Shown here: one piece after another, positions 24,815 to 35,362 of the stretch
Numbering within the stretch: the first letter of the stretch is position 1
How the letters are laid out: each line of letters begins with the position of its first letter
DNA from: Manis javanica
Taxonomy: Eukaryota; Chordata; Mammalia; Pholidota; Manidae
Length of the DNA: 64,000 nt
Direction of reading: 5' to 3'
Assembly: GCF_040802235.1 (NCBI RefSeq)
Contig: NC_133174.1
Location: 107,079,647 to 107,143,646 of the forward strand
Translations under genes and position numbers: made by a program
The notes under the pieces: generated by a model
Told to the model about the DNA's origin: nothing
Seen by the model: the letters and a program-made list of their open reading frames with translations, nothing else
Databases searched by the model: none

Positions 24815-27800
24815 CTTCAATCGCAGAGAAGAAAGGAATTGGTTGAGTACACTGAGCATTTAATGTGCTCCACGAAAACACACAGCAGGCAGTGCTCCAG
24901 GCCCGTGACATTTAAACCGCATCCGGACAAGCTTTTCCCTTCCTGCTAAGAGTGCAGGAAAGTGGCCACTGTGGCCTCCCTTCAGCGCACCCCAGTGACC
25001 GCCCACTGTGTGCCAGGCTGTGGCTTGGCTTTCTGCTTCGACCCTCTCCTCCCGACTGCCATGTCACTTCCCCACGCTTAGAAGCTGAGGAACTGCACTC
25101 TGTCCCTGCCGGGACTGCAACTACCCCTGGGATGGCTGTGCCCTGACAACTGCCCTCAGCTGTCCAGCTGCCACTGACCCGTACTCACTAGACCAGTGGC
25201 ACCCTGCTTGTGGGGGAAGCTGAGCATAGGAACAAGTGGGTGCCTTTCAAGTCATACTGAGGGGAACAGCACCCATTTGGAGAAGCCTGTGTTCAGGGTC
25301 CACTAAAGAGCCAAGAGGAGGAGCCGGTCGGATCTTTCAACAGAAGCTTTCTGCCAAGGATGAAGGAAGGCCCATCCACCCTCTGAAACCTCTCCAGAGT
25401 GAAAACGATGGTACCACAGGGAGGCTGGGTCATGGGGGCCCAGGGAGTTTGTGGCTTGTCTTGCTGGGACACTGTGTCCACCTGAAGCCTGGACACTGCC
25501 TTCGCCTTGCAGAATGTCAGGGTAACGGGTGCTTACGCTAAGTGCGACCAACCTCAGCAAACCTCTTAATCCCTTGCCCAGTCCAGCGTCTGGGGGGCAG
25601 GAGGCACACCGCGGTCAGGGCCGTCAGTTCTGCAACGCTCCACCCTGTTCCACCCTCCAGACCTTCCTGGGCCCAGGCCTGGGTCGGCTCCCTCTGCTCT
25701 GGCTGCAGGTCCAGGGCGCAGGGCCATAGCCTCTGTTGCCCAGCACGGTGGGGTCCCCAGGCCCTGCTCCTCCCCCAGGAGATCCCCATGCCCTCCCTCA
25801 TTCTGAGGTCAAGGACGTGGCGCTGACCTTTCAGGCAGGTAGCCAGCAACTGTGTGGGTCACAGAAGGGCTCCTCCCCAATATCTGCCAACAATTAACAG
25901 CCACAAATAAAGCCTGCCCTTCGCACTCCACTGTCCCCTCAGCATCTGAGTTAGGGAACTATGTTGGATCTCACATTTCTGGGAGTTCCTGGTCTGCGCC
26001 ATTGTCAGGAGACAGAGGGCCTCCCCTCCCCCATCTGTGCCCTCAGATTCGCTCTGCCATCTCAGCATGTGGGTCCTTCTGCTGCATGAACAGGCAGTCT
26101 GCAACAGCCAGGGCCAAGGAGCTCGTCTGGGGGAGCCTAGGTGTACTAGTGGTCAAATCTGCATAAACATAACCAAAACGCAGAGCAGGCGACTGAGGTA
26201 CAGGCCGCTACTGGTTCCATATTACTAATCCTGGTTTCTTATTCAAACAGCTCCTGCTGTATGTGCAAAATAGAGTGTGGGGCAGCCGCCATTAAAATAC
26301 TGTCGGGGCAAATACTGTCTGAGCTCACTCATACGTGGGACCTTACAAACAGAGGAAAGGAAAAACAAAATCCTAGAACAGGAGATGAGATTTGCAGTTA
26401 CCAGAGGCAGGGCTGCGGGAGGGGGCATTTGGAGTAGGGTGGTCCTCTTCCAAAAGACACAAGCTACCCTTTACAGTGTTAAGTGAGTCCTGGAGAAGGT
26501 AATGTACAACATGATGCCTGTAGTTCACACTGCTGGATGGCACACAGGGAAGCTAAGAGAAGAAATCCTAAGAGATCTCATCACATGAAAAACACACTTT
26601 TTCTTTCTTTCTCCGTAGCCTTTAAACACAATTTTTCTTTCTTTCTTTGTAGCCTTATGGTAGATGTTAACTACACTTACGGTGGTAATCATTTCACAGC
26701 AGGTATAAGTCAAGTCCTACTGCTGTGCACCTTAACCTTATACAGTGCTGCATGTCAATTATATTTCAATAAAACTAGGGACCACGTCCTAGGGAAGTTC
26801 GGCCAGTAGAGTTTGGAAATGGATGGAAACCTCAGGTCGCTCTCCTTATTTGTTTCTGCCGTGTCCTCTTTCTTCCAGACCCCCACTGACAGAGCGCTTT
26901 GCCTCCAGGGAGGGGAACCGACTCGCCAGGACGTCAGGATTGCTCTTCCTCTGAGCTTGCTTCGCCTGCTTGAGGAAGCAGAGACCTGGGCCTCCCTAGT
27001 CCTGGCCTGACCCGCCTGGGAGCCCAGCCCCCGGCCTTAGGCTGCCAGCACCCAGCAGCCTGCTTTGTTGGGCTGCTTTCCTGGCCCCCTGCCGCCAGAT
27101 CTGCTGCCTGCTTCCTTCACTGCACTCACGGCACACACTCTCTGCGGCGAGGCTAACGAGCCATCCTCATTTGCCCTTTCCTCTGCCTCTCCTTTCCTTT
27201 CCTTTTCCTTTTCCTTTTTTAAGAGGTTTTTAAAACTCACCTCTTGACCCGTTGGCCCACAGATGAGTCCTCACTGACTGAGCCAAGGGAAGATATTTCA
27301 AATGACCACGGGGAAATATTTAAAAAACTGACAACAGGGGAGAATCCAGCCTGAAGTAAGAGCCACCCCGACTTCCCCTGTGTCTTTACAATAGTGCCGC
27401 AAAATGGCAGAAAAACCCTCAGGGGTTAGAAATTCCCCAAGAGAATATTCACTGAAGCATCTGGTAGTTTCACAAATTTGGATGTGCCTGCAACCCCCCA
27501 GGCTTATGTTTGACTCTATGGAATTCTTGCTGACACTTGGCAGTGAATGCTTAAGTCGGTGGAACTTTGTCAGAAATGGTTGTTTTAGGTTGTCTGGCTT
27601 TTTAGACAATTGCACGGTTGCGACTCCCCCTCCCATCGGCACCATCATGCACAACCTACTCCATTAGCAGTGTTTGGGGGCTGTCATATCAAGGACTTCC
27701 AGAAAATTTAATTCAGGCTGCCACTGTCCCTAATACCACCTTACCAGACATTTAACTGCAGCAGGAGGGCCAGCCACGTGGACATTAGGCTACACCCTCC

Positions 27801-30314
27801 CCATCACTCTCAGTTTGCTTCTCTGTTGTGTTCTAGGTGTGAACTGTTCCCTCGTTTCGATGCCTCAATGTCCACGTATTCACTCTTTTGCAGAGTTTAT
27901 GCTTGTTTAAAAATTTTAACATTTGAACCCCCTTATTTATGAATTTGAATAATTTCCACTTCAGACTTAACCTTATTTGATGCCACACAGCAGGCTTACC
28001 CAAAGGATAGCAGTATTAGAAAGAGTAGAACTATATATGACTGTGCATCTGTGTGTGTGTATATATGTGTGGATATGATAAATATATATATTATATGTAG
28101 ATAGAATTCAGTGACATAGAATAATTAAATATATTTCAGTGTAGTATATACAAACGGAAATATATATATATATCTGTGTGTGTGTGTCTGTGCGTGTGTG
28201 TGTGTGTGTCTACCAGGTAAAGGATGCACGGATCCAAGACCACGTGAAATTCTCATTCACAGTTTCTTTTAACTTCAAAATGACAAACTCTCAGCCTGAG
28301 GGAATCTCGCCGCCACCTCTCAGTTACTGCTCTTACCCATTCTATGGATTAAATTAGAGCCTTAAAATACTTTGACTGCTCGCTCGTTGGAACGTTCTGT
28401 TTATGTATCTATCAGGGCCAAAGAGGCTGAAGTACATTCGTATATACATATTCCTGTATACAAGGAATGGTATATTATGGCAATTTGTTTTTCCTTTAGG
28501 AAACCAGGTTCCCCTGGTAATGGGAAATTTCCAAATGCTGGCATTCATCTGTCCTTTTTGGCACCCACCAAGTCCCCAAAGTTCAAAACTTATTTCCTAA
28601 ATAGGAAGAAGGCAACAGAAACAGGAATGTCAGAAAGCATAGGACAAGGGTGTCCAAGCCCCGCAGCAGGTTTTAGAATTGCTGCCCTGACTAACTGCTT
28701 TTTCAGGTGCACTCACCTGCACTGTGGCTTCAGGCACATCCACGATTCCTGCAAGTTCCTGTCTGAGGGGACAAAATCACAAGTGTTCAGCGTTTGGACT
28801 AGTGGATGAATTTAAGTATAGGATGCGATCTCATTAATACTTTTTCCTTTTCAGGGAAATGTCAGTGATTTATTTTATGGACCAATTTCTGCAGTAAGAA
28901 AACTCACACCATGTCAAGATTTACAGTGAAATTAAGTCAACAGAAAGCAGTTAAGGAAAGCCAAGTGTCCCAGGAAAAGGAGGCACAGTCCAAGACCACA
29001 TGAAAATCTCATTCACAGTTTATTTTAATGGTACTAACTTCAACATGAGTAAAACCCTCGGCCTGAGGAAATACCGCCCCACTTCTCAATTACTGATCTT
29101 ACCCCTTTCTATGGATTAAATTAGAGCCTTGAACACCTTGATCGCTCACTCGCTCGACGTAACCCTCTGTATCTGTGTATCTATCAGGGCCAAGGAGGCT
29201 GAAGTACATCCCTGGTAGACGTGAATGGACGGCACAAACTCTCTGCAGTTCACTCTCTGGTTCTGCTTAGCTTCCATTTTTCTATCAGCCGCTGCCCCCA
29301 TCCTCTGCACTACACTGTTCTGTACTATCCAGGCTGAAGCTTCCTTTAGGGACAGTTTTACCTCAAGAGCGAACGTTATGGAATGCAGAGAAATTACTAA
29401 ATCATGATAAACGCTTTTTCAGATGCAGCGTTTACAAATGTAAAAGTCAATACCGAAACGACCCACAGTGAACTGATATATCAAAATGTGAAAGAAAGGT
29501 AGGGACACTACCCTGATTTGCCCCTGCCGCGGTTCTAGCACAACAGAGGAGCGCGGCTTGGTTTACCTCAATCCTGTGCACAACTATTTCCCTTGATTCC
29601 CGAAAGGAAGAACCCTGACCCCCACCCTAGGACCCAGGTGTACAGGAGGGGACCCCAGCAGGCTCGAGTCCTCCAGGTGGCTTTTAGCTCGAGAGGGGCG
29701 GAGGCATGTGGGAACCAAATGGGCCCTGGAGCAGCCCACAAGCCGGGGGGTAAATTCGCACCAAGCGGGACTGTCGCTTACCGCAGGGCCATGCTGGGAT
29801 AGCCAGTGTGCTGGAAAACATACTCCATTAGCAGCAGCTGGGAGTAGGTGGAGAGGTGACGCTGGGCCCGCTGCGGCTCTTCTCTGGGCTCCGGATCCCC
29901 AATGGCAGCCTGCGCAGGCAGCTCCTCCTGCCCCGCCTCTCCAGGCTCTCTAGCTTCGCCGCTGCCAGTGCCAACGGCCTCGAGGTTTCGCACCTCCACC
30001 AGGCCAGGAGCTTGGCCGCCATGGTCGCCGCCGTCGCCTTCTTGCTCTCCGCCTTCCGCAGGCCTCGCTTCTGCAAAGGAAGAAAGCCAAAGGTGAAGAT
30101 CAGGGCGCTGGGGCCCAGGCTGTGGGAAGGAGGACATGAGGGGCAGCATCTAAGGGGCGTCCTGTCCGCCCGCCTCCCCCAGGGATTCTTTCTTGGGAGT
30201 TGGCTGCAGTGCATGTCCCGTCTGGCACCGACCACGCAGCTCTTCGCGGTCGTCCTCGGCTTCCCGTCTGCGAAAGCAGGCAAATTCGCGGCGGCACGGG
30301 GGCAGAGGCTCCAT
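24542..30314 (-). CDS. RHOXF2: RHOXF2-like homeobox gene, four coding exons
   Basis: The gene reads from 30314 down to 24542, with exons 30314-30233, 30070-29782, 28762-28717 and 24814-24542. The lengths (82, 289, 46, 273) sum to 690 bases, or 229 codons plus a stop. Intron phases 1, 2 and 0, the 46-bp third exon and the MEP start match the RHOX plan, in which the homeobox is split by two introns. RHOX proteins are nuclear transcription factors of germ cells and placenta. The N-terminal half is acidic and rich in Gly and Glu. The homeodomain is about residues 94-153, and a Pro/Leu-rich tail of about 75 residues follows, as in RHOXF2. Oddly, recognition helix 3 reads VWFRRRRAIWRR: Gln50 and the nearly invariant Asn51 are both Arg (residues 143-144), while Arg52, Arg53 and Trp48 are kept. 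The exon 1 donor (GTCGGT) is weak. The other junctions are canonical and strong. Confidence 0.85.
25141..25850 (-). repeat. Intron block shared with the RHOXF1-like gene
   Basis: On the minus strand this matches 45110-45780 on the plus strand, for example CTTCCTGGGC, CTCTGCTCTGGCT and the GGCAGCTGGACAGCTGA word. Weaker similarity continues to the last exon in both genes (TTCC/TCCT then GATGC[A/G]GTTT). In both genes it is the last intron, at nearly the same distance (327 and 356 bp) from the last exon. The repeat is therefore gene duplication, not a transposon. Confidence 0.85.
26290..26785 (+). mobile_element. Old L1M 3' end
   Basis: The order of words is that of L1M 3' ends: GAGCTCACTCATACGTGGGA, CAGTTACCAGAGGCAGGG, GTGGTAATCATTTCACA, and a last TGTCAATTATATTTCAATAA with AATAAA. 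It contains an internal duplication of a TTTCTTTCTTTCT(C/T)(C/T)GTAGCCTT stretch at about 26600-26655. It lies antisense in intron 3 of the RHOXF2-like gene. Confidence 0.8.
26786..28030. other. RHOXF2-like intron 3, remainder
   Basis: Intronic DNA with no exon recognised. A CCTTTTCC-type pyrimidine run lies at about 27178-27225. Confidence 0.5.
28045..28212. repeat. (TA)n/(TG)n simple-sequence region
   Basis: Alternating TATATA and TGTGTG runs with short unique breaks. Microsatellite-type DNA in intron 3 of the RHOXF2-like gene. Confidence 0.9.
28228..28441. repeat. Local duplicate, copy 1
   Basis: Matches 28986-29214 in the same orientation (CCAAGACCAC, CTCATTCACAGTTT, TATGGATTAAATTAGAGCCTT, CTATCAGGGCCAA, GCTGAAGTACAT). 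The two copies flank the 46-bp exon of the RHOXF2-like gene. Confidence 0.9.
28717..28762 (-). CDS. RHOXF2: RHOXF2-like exon 3, 46-bp homeobox exon
   Basis: CCCCTCAG precedes it and GTGAGT follows. It is exactly 46 bp, the diagnostic size of the middle RHOX homeobox exon, and it encodes QELAGIVDVPEATVQ after completing an Arg codon. This is helix 2 and the start of helix 3. Confidence 0.95.
28986..29214. repeat. Local duplicate, copy 2
   Basis: Second copy of 28228-28441, located in intron 2 of the RHOXF2-like gene. Identity is high but not complete, so the duplication is older than the inverted repeat to the left. Confidence 0.9.
29782..30070 (-). CDS. RHOXF2: RHOXF2-like exon 2, acidic region and homeobox start
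   Basis: The acceptor is a clean pyrimidine tract ending TTTGCAG at 30071. The donor GTAAGC begins at 29781. The exon is open throughout in one frame, is rich in Glu, Gly and Ala, and ends in the first half of the homeodomain (helix 1 around LLLMEYVFQHTGYP). It splices after the first two bases of an Arg codon. Confidence 0.9.
30233..30314 (-). CDS. RHOXF2: RHOXF2-like exon 1 (predicted)
   Basis: The ATG at 30314 sits in a fair context (GAC before it, G after it) and encodes MEPLPPCRREFACF, which then runs into an acidic DDREEL segment similar in position to the DDEKEL of human RHOXF2. I end it at 30233, where a GT follows, because that gives phase 1 and joins the next exon in frame. The donor bases GTCGGT are poor, so the exon end, or the whole exon, could be different. 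Confidence 0.5.
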
Positions 30315-30384
30315 GTCCTGAGTGCGCACTCGAGGAGGCTGTGTGCGTCTGCAGATTCTGCGCTGGGCTCTCCTCAGATTCCTG

Positions 30385-31080
30385 GGACACAGAAAGCGCC
30401 AAGATGGCGGCCAGCCTCCTTCCCCTTCCTTCTGACGCCTAGAAATGGTTACAATGTGTCTAGCTGTACGTGGGCTATGGTTTTTGCAACAACTCCTGGG
30501 GATGGGGGCAGGCCGAGGTGCGCATGCGTCCATCGACGGTTACAGTGTATCTAGTTGTACCGGGGCTCTGGTGTTTTGCGGCACTTCCTGGGGCTTGGGC
30601 CTGCCGGGGGGCGCCCACCACCTGCTCCACCGCCTCCTCCCCAAGGCCTACCACGGCCCCTGCCACTCTGAGGCTCTCGAGCGCGAGCGGCTGGGCTGCT
30701 TCCGGAGGCGCGGCTCTGGCCGCCACGCTGACGGCTGAGGCCATTCTGGTCCCGGCCGGAGAGCAAACGCGCGAGCCAGAGCGGCGGCCCGGCGGGGGGC
30801 GGGCGGCTCTCCTGGGCTCGGGGCTCCTCGACAAACTGCGGCGCTTCCCCGCGGAGCATCCCCCTCACGGCTGCGCGAACCAGGCTCCGGAGCCGTTGTG
30901 GCCGCGATAATAGGGGGCGCTCTCGTGAGCGGGGCCTTGGCGTCCCGAACCTGATGCCACGCTCCCGCCCCAAGCCACGGAAACCCAGCCAACAGTTCCA
31001 GGCAAGCCGACAGACTGCAGCCCAGCGCAGTCTCTCTCCCCGGCGCCAGCCCCTCCCCCTCACCTCTCCGGTTCAGACAC
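30385..31080. promoter_or_regulatory. CpG-rich promoter region of the RHOXF2-like gene
   Basis: A GC- and CpG-rich block lies immediately upstream of the predicted start. It holds a YY1-type AAGATGGCGGCC at 30401-30412 and two copies of a stretch starting GGTTACA(A/G)TGT (30447 and 30538, 91 bp apart). No TATA box is evident. Open frames across it on both strands are low-complexity Arg/Pro/Ala and are most likely due to GC content. An additional 5' exon of the gene could lie here. Confidence 0.5.
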
Positions 31081-31215
31081 GCCCTCACTTGCCCAGGTAG
31101 TCACCCATTGACAGGGGGGTGAACTTCTCTCCACCCCCGAGGATATGCAAATGCACCAAAGCCAGGCCAGACCCTCGGGAAATGTTACAATTTTACCCAC
31201 GATGCATTTTTTAAT
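31065..31215 (+). repeat. Fragment of the arm LTR-like family
   Basis: Shares GCCCAGGTA, CTTCTCTCCACC and CAATTTTACCCAC in the same order with 22405-22555. A short relic copy. Confidence 0.7.
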
Positions 31216-31950
31216 ATTTTTGATTTACACCCATTTATTCTTTTATGGAATACTATGTTAGTTGTAAAACGGTGATTGGCATTATGAAAATTGAAGGAAT
31301 TCATACAAGTCCCAAACAGAAAGAACAAATCCACTCACATCTCACAAAGATGAAATAATCAGGGCTGATATCGGTGATATTCAATGCTGGTTGATATTCT
31401 CACAGACATCCCTACACACACAAGTATAGAGAAGACAGGGTGAATGGATGAGTGTACACAGAGAGAGAATCTAGTAAGACTGGAATCATACCACATATGC
31501 TTCTAAAAAATAAAAAGTACTAAATATAAAATTTACTTCATTTAACAGAAGAAAAAGAAAGAAAAGAGATCGAAAGAACTGCTGAACCTCAGAACAGTAT
31601 TTCTTGACCACAAGAGACATTAGTCTCACAAAATTCCCTTTTCTCCAGGGTACAGTGAGCTTGTCCCTGAGGCATAATGTTTCTTAATAGTCTCCCAAGA
31701 TGCCCACCTATCATTAAAAACAGCTACAGAAATGTGCCAACAAGTGCAATTAGGTCAAGTGAGGCCTGCTTCATTACCATGGGGTCTCCTGTCCTGGACA
31801 CTTGTGACGTCCTGGTCCTCACTGGTTAGAAATTGGAGATCAGAACTGGGCAAGCAGCGTGAATCTCTAAAAGAACCAGAATATGTGACTCCTTAAGCGA
31901 GCTTCTTTCCATTACGCCACATATGCCTCAGGGTATGCGGTGGCGCTAAG
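31216..31950. other. Intergenic DNA, no gene seen
   Basis: AT-rich. No homeobox-like last exon for the neighbouring pseudogene was found here on the minus strand, although that is where it would be expected. Confidence 0.5.
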
Positions 31951-31954
31951 ATAT

Positions 31955-32095
31955 ATATTATGGAGTAATATTTCTGAGGGCTTCCTCTGTAGCTAGACAT
32001 GGTGCTAGGTACTTAACGTATGTCATGTCATTTACTCTTCTCATCAGTTCTATGACATAGGTATTGCTATTATTCCCATCTTGTAGACAGTCTCC
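31955..32095 (+). repeat. MIR SINE fragment
   Basis: The text GTGCTAGGTACTTAACG, then a (C)TCATCAGTTCTATGA-type stretch and TATTATTCCCATCTTGTAGA, is characteristic of MIR. Confidence 0.75.
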
Positions 32096-32195
32096 ACACA
32101 GAAGTCCTCCCTAATGTATATATGCATGCATATACATACACACACATTTACTTGTATTACATAGAATATATTTATACTTTACTTATATATAATAT

Positions 32196-32241
<46 letters not shown>
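32196..32241. repeat. (TA)n microsatellite
   Basis: A pure TATATA run of about 44 bp. It marks the downstream end of the block copied from the RHOXF2-like gene. Confidence 0.95.
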
Positions 32242-32244
<3 letters not shown>

Positions 32245-32433
32245 CACTTACTTATATACAAGGACCAGAAGTATTTTTTTTCTTTAGAAAATCACATTCT
32301 CTGGTAGTGGGAAATTCCTACAAGCTGGGTTTTGCATATCCCATTTTCCACCCACAAAGAGCTAAGGTTCAAAACTTATTTTCCAAACATGGCTAATTGT
32401 TTTTTGTTCAACATTATTTTCGTTTATACTGAC

Positions 32434-33650
32434 CTGCATGCTGGCTTCAGTCACATGCATGCATCTTGCAAGCTCCTTTCTGAGCGGAGAAAACCACAAA
32501 CATTCAGCTGTAGATAAAATTAAATACACCATAGTCAGTTCATGGTTGCTTTTATTTTTTCATTTTTTATTTTTTTTAATTGAGGCATCATTGATAGACA
32601 GTCTTACGAAGGTTTCACATGACAACATTGTGATTTCAACGTTCATCCATATTACATGATTGCTTTTAAATGCTCAACCCACAATACCTCTACCCTTGTA
32701 TATTACTCTGTAGTACCCAGATGGTCTTCTCTCCACACTAAATTTAAGGGGCACCAAAAACTCAGGATTCTGGATAAATGACACTTTTTGCACGACTTTT
32801 AAAAATCCAAATTATTATTATGAACACGTTAACAAGAACTTGAAGATAGGATCTGACCCTCCACTTGCACAACCAGCCGTGCCTTACTCCTCTCACCTTG
32901 ATCATGACCCTGGCTCCAATCAACCACTGTATTCAAAAACCTGGCTTCTGCTGAAGTTTCCCTGCTTCACTCATTTTAATGACACATGAAAATAATTACC
33001 TTGGTGCCCAAGGGCAGGAGGTCTCCCAGTTGCCTTGGGACCCTCAACTGGCCTTTGGCTTAGGAAGGGAGGGAAGAGGCTCCGAGAGAGAGAAAGAAGC
33101 CTGGGTCCAGCCAGTGCTCCCTGGAAAGTGAGCGTGCCTCAGCATGCTGCTTACCAAGCTAGCATGGCCAAGTAGGGAATTCGTTGTAAAACGCTCTCCC
33201 ACTCCTGTCGCTGCAACACATCAAAGTGGGACGGTAGAGGGTCTGCTGCCTGTCCCCAGGCTGCCTGGGCTCCAGACCACCGTCCTCCCAGAACTCTCCA
33301 TCCACGAGGCTAGGAGCTCCCACGCCAACATGGCCCTTTGCTGGTGCTCCTGCTCCTTCCTTAGGTTTGCACTGTATTTCCTCCTCATCTTCTGATGCAA
33401 TCACCGAGATCAGAGGAGGATTTGCATCTGGAAAGGGGGAAAGGCAAATAGACAAATGCTCCGCTGTCTCACGGAAAGTTTATTTCCTATTGTTGGCTGA
33501 AGCACCTGCCACCATCCAGGCACTGACCATACAGCTAATTCTCCCCAGTACTCATTGACTCCCAGGTAGTCATTTTCATCCCTGCTGCACCAGGGCAGAG
33601 ACTATCTTCATGTAGCCGTGCCTCTCTGCAGACTCTGCGTGGGGATCCAT
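32434..33650 (-). pseudogene. RHOX homeobox pseudogene
   Basis: Exon 2 equivalent is 33427-33155. It has a CTTTCCAG acceptor, a GTAAGC donor, an acidic first half (SEDEEE) and a homeodomain start with QRQEWESVLQR. The 46-bp exon is 32479-32434 (…CTCAG before, GTCAGT after) and encodes KELARCMHVTEASMQ. A first exon may start at the ATG at 33650 (MDPHAESAERHGYM…), but that frame stops after about 24 codons. Lesions: exon 2 is 273 bp instead of a length of 1 modulo 3, with two extra bases near 33227, and the split Arg codon CG/A has become TG/A, a stop across the junction. I find no helix-3 exon. Homology with the RHOXF2-like gene continues in the intron downstream to about 32253. It is a partial tandem copy of that gene, now decayed. 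Confidence 0.82.
32550..32760 (-). repeat. Old L1 3'-end fragment
   Basis: A TTTTTTAATTGAGGCATCA start and ATTGTGATTTCAACGTTCA, read on the minus strand, are the end of an old L1. It lies in the pseudogene intron. Confidence 0.6.
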
Positions 33651-33837
33651 GACAACCCCAGGCTGGGGTCCACAGGTGTAGCCAGCAGCCCAGTCAGGTG
33701 CTCTAGGGGTGTCTGGGCGCAGTGACAGTGTGTGGGTCTCAGGTTCAAAGCACGCGTACTACATGTTAGGCACTGGCTACTCGCTTTTTCACTGGCAGTT
33801 GCAGTAGGTGGGACCTGCTGGTGCATGCATGTTAGTG

Positions 33838-34510
33838 GGTGACCATCAAATATAAAATGTTGTTCATAAATATAAAGAACCCTTACAAATATAAATTTTA
33901 TATGGCATTTGAATGAATGGTAAAAAACATATTTGCTCTTAGAATCATGTGCACGAATAAGAAATCTTATAGAGAATGCCCTTAGTGGTTCTTATCAACT
34001 TCAAAAAAGTTTTAGATGTTTTTGTATTTTATATGTTTATGTAAATATAAAAACACTTAGGAATAACTTTGTTTCATATAAGATAAATGTAACCAACCTA
34101 AAATTTATATATTCAGAATTATTGAATTCTTAAAATATGTGCATATTTACATTTTAATATATAATTAAAACCTAAATGTATGATTAACATAAAATGTATT
34201 TAGAATATACCTATTGAACTATCAAAATATAAATATTTAAATTTTTTATATAAATAAAATCTAAATATATAATAGAATATGGTAACATAATTTATAATTT
34301 TCTATTATGAACATTTTGTATATTATTTACAAATGTTTTATATATTTATGCATACTAAATTTATAAATATATACCATATAAAAGTATTTTTAAAATGTTT
34401 GAGGCTCACTAGATTTCTTAAAGGCATTCTCTTTATAGCATTTCTTATTAGTGCACATGATTCTAAGAGCAAATATATTTTTCACCATTCATTCAAATAC
34501 TATACAACAA
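33838..34510. repeat. AT-rich imperfect inverted repeat
   Basis: About 75-bp arms (33905-33980 and 34422-34500) are reverse complements with few mismatches (ATTTGAATGAATGG, TTTGCTCTTAGAATCATGT, AATAAGAAAT, AGAGAATGCC). They flank about 440 bp of extremely AT-rich DNA with many ATATAAAT motifs. It could be a non-autonomous DNA transposon of hairpin type. I did not find clear target duplications and cannot name a family. Confidence 0.75.
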
Positions 34511-35225
34511 TTTATTTGAGCATATATCCATATACACCAAAAAAGTGTTAGAAAGACACTAAAAACGTCTCTGACCAATGAAATCATAAGTTGAGGAAGA
34601 AGAAGGGTGCCTGTAGGGCGTGTGGGTGTGTACTGAATGGGGGATCTATAGTGCAGCTCAGCCAGGTACACCCAAGTTAGTGGGGTGCCTGTCCAGAGCA
34701 CGGGGCTTTGCTTGATTTTACAAGCTGATTTGGATACGAAGAGGAAAGACAGGAGACCTCATTTTAGCTCTTGGAACAAAGTTTGGAGATGTCTTTTGAC
34801 CCAGCCCTCCATATCCAGCAGCCAGTAACGTCAAAGGGGCTAGTAATTAAACTGAAATGATTGGCCTGGAGGCTGCTTGCTTTAAGTATTTGCAATGATG
34901 CTGAAATCAAAGCCCTCCGTGCAACCTGTAGCTCTAGGAGATGGATCTTGGGGAGAGATTTGCCCAGCACTCTGGATGGTCACATGCAGTCTGGAAGAAA
35001 CCCAGTGTGCCCCTTGAGAAAGTTTAAGTGCTCCAGAGTTTTACAAATGAAATCCACGTCAGAGGACAAGTACAGATTCCTGCCCAGTGCCAGATACTTG
35101 GGTTCTATCCTCAGCCAAGGAAGAGTGAGGAAGGAGCGAAAGCAATGAAGTAGTAGGGTAAGAGAAAAATAGGAAGAGAAAGGCCACCAATAATGAGAAG
35201 AGGCAGTTAGGAGCACAGGTCCAAA
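34511..35225. other. Intergenic DNA, no gene seen
   Basis: No recognised exon or repeat. Short open frames only. Confidence 0.5.
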
Positions 35226-35227
35226 GC

Positions 35228-35362
35228 CTGGCTCACTGTGTGTCCTGGGCCAGTACATGATGAGCCTGTCTGACTCTCAGCTTCCTTACCTGAAAAACGG
35301 CGATAATGACAGTGCCTACATCATAGAGAGTTTTCGTGAGGGTTCAATGAATTAATGCATGT
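35228..35362 (-). repeat. MIR SINE fragment
   Basis: CTCAGCTTCCTTACCTGAAAA followed by TCATAGAGAGTTTTCGTGAG and GGTTCAATGAATTAATGCAT resembles the MIR core and tail. The orientation is uncertain. Confidence 0.6.

Noticed and set aside
30100-31090. Long GC-rich frames on both strands upstream of the RHOXF2-like gene
   Set aside because: Low-complexity Arg/Pro/Ala content in a CpG island. Only the MEPLPP start fits the RHOX exon plan.
33159-33455. 98-codon frame as an intact gene
   Set aside because: It is the frameshifted exon 2 of the RHOX pseudogene. The homeodomain resumes in another frame.
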